Assembly: GCF_006716265.1 (NCBI RefSeq)
Contig: NZ_VFOS01000001.1
Location: 1,054,001-1,118,000 of the forward strand
DNA length: 64,000 nt
Direction of reading: 5' to 3'
Source: Rarobacter faecitabidus
Lineage (GTDB): Bacteria > Actinomycetota > Actinomycetes > Actinomycetales > Cellulomonadaceae
The position numbers were made by a program, and so were the translations under genes. Positions 9,801 to 16,621 of this stretch are shown here, one piece after another. The notes under the pieces are model-generated. The model saw only the letters and a list, made by a program, of their open reading frames with translations. It did not search any database and was not told where the DNA came from. Within the stretch, counting starts at the first letter, position 1, and every line of letters begins with the position of its first letter.

Positions 9801-10523
9801 TGCCGGATCGATCGTGCCGTCCTCGAGGTACTGCCACTGCGTGCCCGAGGTGATGATATTGGACGAGTAGCCTGCCTGCCCAGTCCGCAGCGTCCAGTCA
9901 GAGATCTGGAACTTGGTGTTGTTCGTCGCGGTTGCGTGGTTTGCCAGGTTCGCAGTAACTCGCAACTGGTAGTACTTGTAGGCCGTCGCAGCGGTGGTGG
10001 TGTACAAGTTCCTGGCCCGGCGGGCGTTGAACGCCTGATCGAACCGCGAGTCGATCTGCACCCACGACGCGTGCGTGGCGTTGGTCGCGGCCGCGGCGTC
10101 GTTGGAGCCAAGGACGGTCCATGCCTTCGGGTCGCGCTCCGGAGCGTCATCTCCCGAGGTTAGCGAGTACCCCGTGACCAGTTGCGCGGAGGAAAGCGTG
10201 TAGATCGCCCAAATGGGGGACTCTGTGGTCGGCTTGTTACCGGTACCGGCGTACCACTTGGTCGTCGCGTCCTTGTCCCTCAACGACTCGATGTTCTCGG
10301 AACTGCTGCCGCTGTTCGGGAAATTCGAGGTCACCCCGGTCACGAAGGAGTGCACCTGGTCGGAGTCTCCGCGTACGTTGAGGGGGGCTGCCTGGGCAAC
10401 TCCCGCGCTGGCGGCGAGACCGCCCACTAGGAGGCTGGCAGCGGCCAACGCCGCGACGAGCGGCCTGCCCATCCGTCGGCGCGGGCCTGATCGCTCAGGC
10501 TGACGGCTCAGTGCTGTTCGCAT
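6894..10523 (-). CDS. Large secreted multidomain PAP2-family phosphatase
   Basis: 1209 residues. An Arg-rich n-region and hydrophobic core ending ASAGVAQA-AP form a signal peptide of about 45 residues. Then come a discoidin-like module (about 50-215), a second beta-sandwich (about 235-420), and a PAP2/vanadium-haloperoxidase-like catalytic region whose motifs are spread as QRP (about 560), FPSGHALHG (about 603) and SEYGNNRLVLGFHYPMD (about 635-647, catalytic His). Two cadherin-like modules (about 825-990), a Gly-rich linker (about 998), an Ig-like Big repeat and a Lys-rich tail (about 1110-1209) follow. ATG 10523 has AGGTGA upstream. It is probably a wall-associated phosphomonoesterase or lipid phosphatase. 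The gene interrupts the usual rarA-rpsD neighbourhood and has no sortase motif. Confidence 0.85.
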   Translation of the reverse strand: MRTALSRQPERSGPRRRMGRPLVAALAAASLLVGGLAASAGVAQAAPLNVRGDSDQVHSFVTGVTSNFPNSGSSSENIESLRDKDATTKWYAGTGNKPTTESPIWAIYTLSSAQLVTGYSLTSGDDAPERDPKAWTVLGSNDAAAATNATHASWVQIDSRFDQAFNARRARNLYTTTAATAYKYYQLRVTANLANHATATNNTKFQISDWTLRTGQAGYSSNIITSGTQWQYLEDGTIDPANGNADRTAWTQVGASLPGTWKTAAGPFGAKRDGTAPPNIGIGANFPVTTVLKYYLNGTSNPVVPAYFFRYQFDLDQNALDSIRGLYGSLVHDDAATVYINGVNVADYPGANVPTGNLGYGGDNKGDPQTETLLFPATPLRLGTNVISIELHNVNDTSSDVYLSLSLAATSDTVAVPFTVAETSASYASGSVPSDFFSTLLTGFDEVKNEPTIMAPNSSGPNNGATLAAANDRVVVAVNNGATGSDAVKVAKRAQAIYDADNNSAITMTDALGAVLGPIYRAALTSGELPKTKWILDNIENSSYENANNAAKALWSYQRPMNRLGFVGGGTCSGGTFSGSNGWIAVTYSSQSGYNGLCTQGSFPSGHALHGYSNGTMLASLIPELSPQILSRASEYGNNRLVLGFHYPMDVMAGRINGQAVAANRWSDAQFSNLLKQSTTELRAVLGAKCDDVAHTTDLVQCAKTDTAFETTEHALTVYKQRLTYSSYPTTDGVVRNDGFQKAFPSATNLPVRVPATAPALLTTVFPTLTSSERATVLRATAIEGGYALDKTKDGGDSWQRLNIAAAMNATVSHGGGGQLIVNGVDTSVGGVSGVTVGGSALSGFSPSVTDYSVVLPVGTTTAPQIVAGAPTGGAGVRVTQATTLPGTATVTVTTLDGVDTTYSINFAAADAIAELSDLKVNGETITGFASGTRTYVVELPEGTTATPVVTATAASGGVVTYTQASSPNGTAEVKVTSSDGSTTATYVIQFTVKTTIPGPGGGDGGGGTTTVTASVSATVTSVAYNTPAKVGVTVTAKDVVPAGTVVITEGNRSLGSASLSAGKTTVTLPRTLTVGTHKLTVRYLPAAGGKVIAPSSPTSVTLVVKKAKAKKPTVTITKGKRNKTTIKRNVKATLKITLKAVGAAAPTGKVTVKVGKKSVGSAKVRKVGKKYVATVKTKKLTKKGKVSVVYTGNKSLSKATYSTKVRVK

Positions 10524-10633
10524 TAATTCACCTGTTCCTGCTTCATTGCGGCTGGCTCGGTGCTGTGACGTACACCGCTGGGCACCCACATCGGACCCAA
10601 GCCGCTGCTGACAACGCTGTCACTCTGAAATGA

Positions 10634-10662
10634 ACGATACGTGGACAGAAAAGAGATTTCAA
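10634..10662 (-). promoter_or_regulatory. Candidate sigma-70-type promoter for the PAP2-protein gene
   Basis: On the minus strand TTGAAA (10657-10662) and TATCGT (10634-10639) are separated by exactly 17 bp, about 110 bp upstream of the ATG at 10523. The inferred leader is about 100 nt. Confidence 0.5.
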
Positions 10663-10701
10663 CCATGCAAACCGGTTTAGAGTCGGGCTCTTGAGAGCAC
10701 T

Positions 10702-12081
10702 TCACTCATCGCGGAGAATGTCCCGGATCCGCTCCAGACGTTCCCCCAGTGCCCGCTCGAAACCGCGATCGGTTGGATCGTAGTAGCGGCGACCTTTGAG
10801 TGCGTCGGGTAGATACTGCTGGGCGGCCACCCCGTGCGGCTCGTCGTGGGCATATTTGTAACCCTGCCCGTGGCCGAGTTTCTTGGCTCCCGAGTAGTGG
10901 GCATCGCGCAAGTGGGGCGGGACGAGTCCGATCCCACCCTTGCGCACGTCGGCGATCGCGGCATCGATACCCAGGTAACTGGCGTTGGATTTGGGCGCTG
11001 TGGCGACGTGGACCACGGCCTCGGCGAGGATGATCCGCGCCTCGGGCATGCCGATCAGGGCAACGGCCTGCGACGCGGCGACGGCAGTTTGCAGTGCCGA
11101 AGGATCGGCCATACCGACGTCCTCCGATGCGGCGATCACGATCCGCCGCGCGATGAACCGGGGATCCTCCCCCGCGACGATCATCCGGGCGAGATAGTGC
11201 AGCGCCGCGTCCACGTCCGAGCCGCGCATGGACTTGATGAACGCGGATATCACGTCGTAATGCTGGTCGCCGTCGCGGTCGTATCGCACCGCGGCGACAT
11301 CAATGGCGGTCTCGAGAGTTCTGATGTCGATGATCGGGGTGTCTCGGGTGGATGGAGCAGCCGTCTGAGAGTCCGCTTGAGCAGCGCCGGCCGCCGCCTC
11401 CAGGATCGTGAGAGCGCGTCGCGCGTCTCCCGCGGCGAACCGCACCAACTGCTCGACCGCCTCCTCGGAGATGCTCACCGTGTCCGCGAGGCCGCGGTCA
11501 TCGCTGATCGCCCGCTCCACAAGGGTGCTGATGTCCTCGTCCTCAAGTGAATGAAGCGTCACCAGCAGCGAGCGCGACAGCAGTGGGGAAATGACTGAGA
11601 AGCTGGGATTCTCGGTCGTGGCCGCGACAAGCGTCACCCAGCCGTTCTCGACGCTCGGCAACAGCGCGTCCTGCTGCGTCTTGGAGAATCGGTGGACCTC
11701 GTCGATGAAAAGGACGGTGTCGGCTCCGCCGGTTGCGAGCCGGCGACGGGCGTCCTCGATGACCAGGCGCACGTCCTTGACTCCAGCGGTCACGGCCGAT
11801 AGTTCGACGAAGCGCCGCTCGCTCGCCTGAGCGATCAGGTAGGCAAACGTGGTCTTTCCGGTGCCCGGGGGCCCGTAGAGGATGATCGACGACGGGCGTG
11901 ACGTCGCGTCCGCAGCACCTTGGATGAGTCGCGTCAGCGGCGCACCGGGCGCGAGCAGGTGCTCCTGACCCGAGACCTCGTCCAAGGTGCGCGGGCGCAT
12001 CCGCACGGCGAGTGGCGCGGACGGCCCGGCCACCGGCCTGCCCGACTCGTCGCTCCCCGCAACCTCGAATAGATCCACCAT
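10702..12081 (-). CDS. rarA: Replication-associated recombination protein A (RarA/MgsA AAA+ ATPase)
   Basis: 459-residue clamp-loader-like AAA+ ATPase acting at stalled replication forks. Walker A is GPPGTGKTT (near residue 55) and Walker B is [10 protein letters not shown]; sensor segments and the C-terminal tetramerisation part ([19 protein letters not shown]) are intact. The reading frame stays open upstream, but family alignment begins with MVDLFE at ATG 12081. No Shine-Dalgarno is visible; a TACGCT hexamer 3 nt before the ATG (6 nt before the next codon, GTG) could be a -10 box for a leaderless transcript starting at 12078. Confidence 0.95.
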   Translation of the reverse strand: MVDLFEVAGSDESGRPVAGPSAPLAVRMRPRTLDEVSGQEHLLAPGAPLTRLIQGAADATSRPSSIILYGPPGTGKTTFAYLIAQASERRFVELSAVTAGVKDVRLVIEDARRRLATGGADTVLFIDEVHRFSKTQQDALLPSVENGWVTLVAATTENPSFSVISPLLSRSLLVTLHSLEDEDISTLVERAISDDRGLADTVSISEEAVEQLVRFAAGDARRALTILEAAAGAAQADSQTAAPSTRDTPIIDIRTLETAIDVAAVRYDRDGDQHYDVISAFIKSMRGSDVDAALHYLARMIVAGEDPRFIARRIVIAASEDVGMADPSALQTAVAASQAVALIGMPEARIILAEAVVHVATAPKSNASYLGIDAAIADVRKGGIGLVPPHLRDAHYSGAKKLGHGQGYKYAHDEPHGVAAQQYLPDALKGRRYYDPTDRGFERALGERLERIRDILRDE

Positions 12082-12233
12082 CCGAGCGTAGCCGCGACGT
12101 CTGACATTTATTAATCGGCACGGGGGTGGCGACACGTGCCCGCGGCGCCTGCCACAATGTTCGTGGACGCGGAGTTGCGGGACGGCGCGTGGACGAGTTC
12201 CCCGTCGCGGGTATGCAGGTGTGAGGAGGCCGC

Positions 12234-12791
12234 ATGAGCAGCATGGAGCCCGACGATGTCGCGCGATTCGCTCCCGACCCCGATAACGCCAAGGTCGAGC
12301 CGGGGGTGTTCGCCCCACTGCCCGATGCGGAGGTCCGTATCACTGACCCGAACTCTCAGACGCTGGAAACGACACCGGAGCCTGGATCGTGGGAGGACTT
12401 CCACAACCAGGCCCGAGACGCTAGAGAACGTGCCCAGACGCGGATGCGCGCCATGGCGACCAACGCCGCCCTCGGGCTCGAGTATGAGCGACGCCTGGCC
12501 CGATACTCCGCGATCCGTTCTGCTCTCATCTGGTTCTGGTCCATCGCGATCGTGGCCTATCTGATCGGAGTGCTGTTCTGGTCCTTCGGGGCAGATCCTC
12601 CGCCCTCTCTCGGCGCCGGACTCTGGCTCGCAACGATGCCCGCTGCCATCGGGCTCTATCTGTCGTGGATCGCGCTCAAGTTCACCCACCCGGGCGAATC
12701 GCCCGTCGCACCTCTTCCCGACAACCGCCCGCGACATGAGGGACTGACCGCGCCCGAGCGCCCGGACTGGGATCGCCGCAGGGCTGAATGA
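12234..12791 (+). CDS. Two-helix membrane protein of unknown function
   Basis: 185 residues, with a strong AGGAGG five bases before ATG 12234. Residues 1-90 are hydrophilic and Pro/Asp/Glu-rich; two membrane helices follow at about 97-118 ([19 protein letters not shown]) and 127-149, then a short charged tail. It is transcribed divergently from rarA across a 152-bp gap. I do not recognise a family; topology suggests a cytoplasmic N-terminal domain and a membrane hairpin. Confidence 0.75.
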   Translation: MSSMEPDDVARFAPDPDNAKVEPGVFAPLPDAEVRITDPNSQTLETTPEPGSWEDFHNQARDARERAQTRMRAMATNAALGLEYERRLARYSAIRSALIWFWSIAIVAYLIGVLFWSFGADPPPSLGAGLWLATMPAAIGLYLSWIALKFTHPGESPVAPLPDNRPRHEGLTAPERPDWDRRRAE

Positions 12792-12895
12792 ACATGCCGG
12801 ACACCGTGGTCGAGGATCGCGGTTGCGGCGGCTCGTGGCTGGTGGCTGGTGAGGCGCGATGCTGTGGTGACCCGACCGCCCGCGCGACGTTCGCT

Positions 12896-12917
12896 TCGGG
12901 CGCCTACTGGCGCCCGA
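12896..12917. terminator. Bidirectional hairpin between convergent genes
   Basis: TCGGGCGCC, a 4-nt loop, then GGCGCCCGA (9-bp perfect stem), overlapping the stop codon of the YdeI-like gene and facing the membrane protein gene on the other strand. Confidence 0.55.
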
Positions 12918-13470
12918 GCCGTTCAATCAGGTTGGCGATCCTTCGCTCGCTTGCTGCAGTGCTGGATGCGGTGAGGATGGGGTGCAGTGCACTGAAACGC
13001 TCCGTGCGGTTGAGGTTTGCGAATGCTGCTTGCGCGATGGGATCTTGCGCGAGCGCCGCAGCTAGTTCGCTCGGAACCTCCGCGGTGGCGGGTCCCGCGT
13101 AGGCGCGATCCCATCGTCCGTCGGCCTTGGCACGCTCGACCTCGCCGGCGCCGCGCTCGCGCAGGCGGCCCTCCGCCGCGAGCCGGGTGACAATCTCGAC
13201 GTTGCGCTTCGACCAAAGCGATCGCGCGCGCCGCGGGGTGAAGCGCTGCATGAAGGTGCCGGTGTCCAGGCTTTTTCGCTGCCCGTCGATCCATCCGCTG
13301 CAGAGCGCTTCCTCGAGCGCGTCCTGGTAGGTGAGTCGTGTCGGGGAGGTCGTCCCCTTCTTCGCGAGCGTCAGCCAGATTCCGCCGGAGGCCTCGTCAT
13401 TAACCATCAACCATGCGCGCCATTGGTCGACGTCGGCGACGATCAACGGCGCTAGTTCCTGTTCGCTCAT
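12904..13470 (-). CDS. YdeI/OmpD-associated family protein
   Basis: 188 residues matching the YdeI-like family by LCSGWIDGQRKSLD, QRFTPRRARSLWSKRN and the C-terminal RRIANLIERL. In related proteins this fold is linked to bacteriocin or stress protection, but no enzymatic activity is established. ATG 13470 is chosen: the frame stays open upstream towards the IS but the family start is MSEQELAPLIVAD. An AAGAAT hexamer six bases upstream could be a -10 element of a leaderless mRNA. The gene is convergent with the membrane protein gene. Confidence 0.85.
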   Translation of the reverse strand: MSEQELAPLIVADVDQWRAWLMVNDEASGGIWLTLAKKGTTSPTRLTYQDALEEALCSGWIDGQRKSLDTGTFMQRFTPRRARSLWSKRNVEIVTRLAAEGRLRERGAGEVERAKADGRWDRAYAGPATAEVPSELAAALAQDPIAQAAFANLNRTERFSALHPILTASSTAASERRIANLIERLGRQ

Positions 13471-13586
13471 GCGGCGATTCTTGCAGATGGCGGGTTCGAT
13501 GCCGACCGGGTGTCGTGCCGCGTCGGCGCGTGTCGCGGCATCATGACATCCCACCGGCAAACCACCCAGGCCCACCCCCACAAACA

Positions 13587-13623
13587 AATAGCCTGAACCC
13601 ACAAAACGTGGGTTCAGGCTATT
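13587..13623 (-). terminator. Stranded original terminator of tRNA-Pro
   Basis: A 15-bp perfect stem (AATAGCCTGAACCCA pairs with 13609-13623) and 7-nt loop, followed on the minus strand by TTTGTTTGTGG. Removing the IS at 13662-16178 and one copy of the target duplication places it 24 nt after the 3' end of tRNA-Pro, so it looks like the pre-insertion terminator of that tRNA. Confidence 0.7.
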
Positions 13624-13645
13624 CCGATGTCCTGCGACATCACAC

Positions 13646-13661
13646 ATGGTCGGGCTGACAG
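13646..13661. repeat. Target site duplication, left copy
   Basis: ATGGTCGGGCTGACAG (16 bp) abuts the left IS terminus and is identical to 16179-16194, which contains the 3' end of tRNA-Pro. IS481-family elements produce duplications up to about this length. Confidence 0.9.
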
Positions 13662-13687
13662 TGTCTGGATTCACAACATCGTTTACA
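13662..13687 (+). repeat. Left terminal inverted repeat of the IS481-family element
   Basis: 26 bp, beginning TGTC and ending ACATCGTTTACA; pairs with 16153-16178 in inverted orientation with six mismatches. Confidence 0.85.
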
Positions 13688-13710
13688 TTGTGTGGCGGGG
13701 ATTTGTGTGG

Positions 13711-13788
13711 TGATCGTTGACCGGTGAGTCGGGACATCGTTGACACGGGCGGCATCGTGATCGTTGACCGATGAGTCGGGTCATCGTT
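13711..13788 (+). repeat. Subterminal direct repeats of the IS481-family element
   Basis: Two 31-bp copies (13711-13741 and 13758-13788, 29 of 31 identical, 47 bp apart) share GATCGTTGACCG and TGAGTCGGG. A related CGATG(A/T)CGCGACTC occurs twice at the right end (about 16077 and 16160). They are probably transposase binding sites. Confidence 0.7.
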
Positions 13789-13816
13789 TCCCTTCTCCGG
13801 CTCGGATGCTGGGGGT

Positions 13817-14746
13817 ATGAAACCGAAGAATCTTGTCATCGTTCAAGCAGTCCTGGATCAGGGCCTGTCCCACGCGCAAGCAGCGGCAAAATATGGTGTC
13901 ACCAGGCAGTGGGTCCATCGTCTGGTCACCCGGTATCAAGCCGCTGGGCTTGAGGGCCTGGCCCCACGATCAAAAGCCCCCCACCATCGTCCTGGACGCA
14001 CCCCCGAGCAGGTGAGAGAACTTGTTCTCGCGCTGCGGCGTGAGCTGACTAGTCAAGGCGCGGACGCTGGGCCAGAGACGATCCGCTGGCACCTACACAA
14101 CGAAGGTGCCCAAGTCCCGGCCGTGTCCACTATCCGCCGTATCCTGCACGACGCCGGCCTAGTCACACCAGCACCCCAGAAACGACCACGCAGTTCCTAC
14201 ATCCGTTTCGAAGCAGACCTACCCAACGAATGCTGGCAATCAGACATCACCCACTGGCACCTAGCCGATCACACCCGCATAGAGATCCTCGATTTCCTCG
14301 ATGACCACTCCCGATACCTGCTCCACATCCGCGCAGCAGCAGCCTTCACTGGCACTGACGTCGCGCAAACCCTCCACCAACTCATCGACCAGTACGGGCC
14401 ACCAGCATCCACACTGACCGACAACGGCCTAGTGTTCACCACCCGATTCGCCCGCTTCAAAGGCTCTCGCGGCGGCTTCGAGAAACTCCTGCAAACCTAC
14501 GGCATCACCCAAAAGAACGGCCGACCAGGACACCCGCAAACCCAAGGCAAAATCGAACGGTTCCACCAAACCCTCAAACGCTGGCTAGCAGCCAAGCCCC
14601 GCCCCCAAAACCTCACCGAACTCAACACCTGGCTCACCCAATTCCAAACCTGGTACAACACCGCCAGGCCCCACCGAGCCATCGGACGCAAAACCCCACA
14701 CCAGGCCTACACCGCACTACCCAAAGCCATGTCCCGCGTCAAGTAG
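13817..14746 (+). CDS. IS481-family DDE transposase
   Basis: 309 residues. A helix-turn-helix occupies the first 60 residues (LSHAQAAAKYGVTRQWVHRL), followed by an rve integrase core with the DDE triad visible as WQSDITHWH (Asp), LTDNGLVF (Asp) and GKIERFHQTLKRW (Glu). ATG 13817 follows GGGGGT. The last residues (MSRVK) are encoded by the terminal repeat of the IS3 element that begins at 14730, so the native C-terminus of about 35 codons has been displaced to beyond 16076. The catalytic core is complete; whether the shortened protein works is unknown. Confidence 0.92.
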   Translation: MKPKNLVIVQAVLDQGLSHAQAAAKYGVTRQWVHRLVTRYQAAGLEGLAPRSKAPHHRPGRTPEQVRELVLALRRELTSQGADAGPETIRWHLHNEGAQVPAVSTIRRILHDAGLVTPAPQKRPRSSYIRFEADLPNECWQSDITHWHLADHTRIEILDFLDDHSRYLLHIRAAAAFTGTDVAQTLHQLIDQYGPPASTLTDNGLVFTTRFARFKGSRGGFEKLLQTYGITQKNGRPGHPQTQGKIERFHQTLKRWLAAKPRPQNLTELNTWLTQFQTWYNTARPHRAIGRKTPHQAYTALPKAMSRVK

Positions 14747-15689
14747 TTGGCAGGGTTTCTTCGATTTCGAAGTTGGGGATGGTGGGGTCGGCGAGGCCGG
14801 CGTAGACCTCTGCGGGTCGGTTCCAGGCGATCGCTTCGTGCGGGCGGACGTGGTTATAGTCCTGCCGGTAGGCGTTCACGTGTTCGACGAGCTGGAGGCC
14901 GTCGTCGATCTCTTCGCGGAACAGCCATTCGTATTTCATCGTCCCGAAGCCGCGTTCGCGTGACCCGTTCTGCCCCGGCGTTCTCACTCGTGTGCGGACG
15001 TGACGGAGCTCGGGGTGCGTCGCGATGAACGCTTCGAACGTGAACGACCGGAACGGGCCGCCATTGTCGGTCACGATCGTCAAGGTGGGCAGGATCTCCC
15101 CGGTGTGCTCGTCGACCTCGCAGTCGTCGATGAGCGGGTGGCCGAGGAGCGCCTCGAATTCGGCGAGGGCGAGCTCGACCGCGGTGACCGCGTCGTGCAT
15201 GTTCGCAGTCGGCGACACGTGCGCGTCGAACTCATACTTCGCCCAATAGTCCCGACACGACGCAATCCGCCAGACCCCGCCGGCCGTGGTCTCATACTCG
15301 GAGAAGTCGAGCTGCCAAACCTGGTTCGGGCCCGTCGGTTCTTTCGCGAACGCGGCCTTGCGGCGCTCAGCGAGCTTGCGGCGCTCCCGTTGGTCATTCG
15401 CACCCAGGATCAGGCCCTCGTCGCGCAGCAGCCGCAGCACGGTCGCCTGCGATACCGGGTGCCCGTCGTGACGGGTCATGGCCCAAATCTTCCGGTGGCC
15501 CCACGCCGGATGCGCCTTCGCATGCTGCACGACGACATCACGGACAGCAACGCGAGACGGCTGCGGCCACGGACCCTTCAACGGCCGATCCGCGCGGGCC
15601 TTGGCCTGCCAGCGCCGCCAGATTCGTTCGGGCATGTCGATGAGTTCGCAGAACCTCGCGGTCGACATGCCCGCCTCGGTGCGGATCAC
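14739..15689 (-). CDS. IS3-family transposase OrfB (DDE integrase core)
   Basis: 316 residues if started at GTG 15689, which overlaps the orfA stop as GTGA. The N-terminal part resembles the HTH_21 region (GHRKIWAMTRHDGHPVSQAT). The rve catalytic core shows Asp in VWQLDFSEYE, Asp in TIVTDNGGPF and Glu in SRERGFGTMKYEW. In IS3 elements OrfB is mainly made as an OrfAB fusion by -1 frameshifting; here the orfB frame is -1 relative to orfA and open upstream through WKK, compatible with that. Its stop overlaps the IS481 transposase stop region by 8 bp on the opposite strand. Confidence 0.9.
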   Translation of the reverse strand: MIRTEAGMSTARFCELIDMPERIWRRWQAKARADRPLKGPWPQPSRVAVRDVVVQHAKAHPAWGHRKIWAMTRHDGHPVSQATVLRLLRDEGLILGANDQRERRKLAERRKAAFAKEPTGPNQVWQLDFSEYETTAGGVWRIASCRDYWAKYEFDAHVSPTANMHDAVTAVELALAEFEALLGHPLIDDCEVDEHTGEILPTLTIVTDNGGPFRSFTFEAFIATHPELRHVRTRVRTPGQNGSRERGFGTMKYEWLFREEIDDGLQLVEHVNAYRQDYNHVRPHEAIAWNRPAEVYAGLADPTIPNFEIEETLPTT

Positions 15690-16003
15690 CTCGAGGTCCT
15701 CGAAGGGCCCAACCTGCCCTCCGCTGATTTCTTCCAGACGCGGATCTCGACCGCGGCCTCGCCGAGGGCTTGGGTGAGTTCGGCGACCTCATCCTCGAGC
15801 TGTTGCTCTCGGGTCGAGGGCTTGGACTTGCCGGCCTCGATTCCGGCCTTGCCTCCCTCGAGGAACTGACGCTTCCAGTTCCCGATCGCCTGCTCGGAGA
15901 CCTTCTCGCGGCGGGCCGCTTCCGCGATCGAGATCTCGCCCTGCAACACGCTCAACACGATGCGCAGCTTCTTCTCCGCCGGGATCTTCGGTGGACGACT
16001 CAT
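15686..16003 (-). CDS. IS3-family transposase OrfA (helix-turn-helix)
   Basis: 105 residues from ATG 16003 (MSRPPKIPAEKK); a TTG three codons earlier is possible. The HTH is IAEAARREKVSEQAIGNWKR, followed by a coiled coil with leucine spacing (QQLEDEVAELTQAL) that mediates multimerisation in this family. It binds the terminal repeats and supplies the N-terminus of the OrfAB fusion transposase. Confidence 0.9.
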   Translation of the reverse strand: MSRPPKIPAEKKLRIVLSVLQGEISIAEAARREKVSEQAIGNWKRQFLEGGKAGIEAGKSKPSTREQQLEDEVAELTQALGEAAVEIRVWKKSAEGRLGPSRTSR

Positions 16004-16126
16004 GATTCTCAAACCTTGCGATAGGGCCGTTGCCTCAGCAACTAACTACCCCTGCCACATAGTCTGACGCGCGACACGATGACGCGACTCACCAACCCAG
16101 GTTCACCGTCAACACGACGAACCCAC

Positions 16127-16177
16127 AAAAAAGTCCTGAGCCGCGACCCGTCTGTAAACGATGTCGCGACTCAGGAC
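16127..16177 (-). terminator. IS-borne Rho-independent terminator now serving tRNA-Pro
   Basis: On the minus strand, directly after the tRNA 3' end, a 15-bp stem with one mismatch (16133-16147 with 16163-16177) is followed by six T residues (16127-16132). It lies wholly inside the right end of the IS481 element and uses its terminal repeat as one arm. Confidence 0.8.
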
Positions 16178-16178
16178 A
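16153..16178 (-). repeat. Right terminal inverted repeat of the IS481-family element
   Basis: 26 bp, TGTAAACGATGT at the inner side and GACA at the tip; partner of 13662-13687. Confidence 0.85.
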
Positions 16179-16179
16179 A

Positions 16180-16256
<77 letters not shown>

Positions 16257-16304
16257 CGGCTGCCAAGAAACCTCGGCACACCACCACCCCGAAGGGCCTC
16301 AAAG

Positions 16305-16334
16305 ATCTTACCCCATCTGCGAGGGACCGTTGAA
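16305..16334 (-). promoter_or_regulatory. Candidate promoter of tRNA-Pro
   Basis: On the minus strand TTCAAC (16329-16334) and TAAGAT (16305-16310) are separated by 18 bp, giving a 5' leader of roughly 40 nt before the tRNA. The remaining bases between here and the der stop (to 16621) hold only the 58-nt repeat. Confidence 0.6.
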
Positions 16335-16436
16335 CATCGCGCCGGTGCCTCACGTTCTTTGAGCGCGTCGGCGGCGCAGGTGCCTCAATTCCCTTCAACG
16401 AGACGCGACAAATCACGAATGAGTTCCGCAAGCCAA

Positions 16437-16494
16437 CACCGGATGTGGTTGCTGAACACGAGGTATATCGGGTGCCGAACGACGGAAACCGGGG
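16437..16494. repeat. 58-nt intergenic palindromic repeat, copy 1 (reverse orientation)
   Basis: Reads on the minus strand with CACCCGATATAC in the centre and CAGCAACC and CCGGTG to its right. It aligns without gaps over 58 nt to copies at 37071-37128 and 57094-57151. This is the most diverged copy; its outer stem is imperfect. It lies between der and tRNA-Pro. Confidence 0.75.
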
Positions 16495-16621
16495 CGCCCG
16501 CCAAAGCAAGGCCGTACTCGCGCGTAGCGGAGCGACTCCGGGCCAGTGCAACAAAGCGACGGAGCGGCACCGGGCCAGAGCAACAGAAGGGCGAGGCGGC
16601 CACGCCAGGGCTACCGTGTGC

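Larger units (their letters stand above)
14730..16076 (-). mobile_element. IS3-family insertion sequence nested in the IS481 element
   Basis: About 1347 bp with imperfect terminal repeats: TGTCCCGCGTCA...TGGCAGGG at the left and, reading inward from the right, TGTCGCGCGTCA...TGGCAGGG. It carries orfA and orfB in the -1 frame arrangement typical of IS3. I see no convincing 3-4 bp target duplication (flanks CCA and CGA), so the exact ends carry a small uncertainty or the duplication has decayed. Confidence 0.8.
13662..16178 (+). mobile_element. IS481-family insertion sequence carrying a nested IS3-family element
   Basis: The 2517-bp unit begins TGTC at 13662 and ends GACA at 16178, with 26-bp imperfect terminal inverted repeats (20 of 26 matching) sharing the core ACATCGTTTACA, and it is flanked by a 16-bp direct repeat. 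Subtracting the inner IS3 (14730-16076) leaves about 1170 bp, within the IS481-family size range (about 1 to 1.3 kb). It encodes one DDE transposase (13817-14746). The insertion point is the end of the tRNA-Pro gene, which stays intact. Confidence 0.9.
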
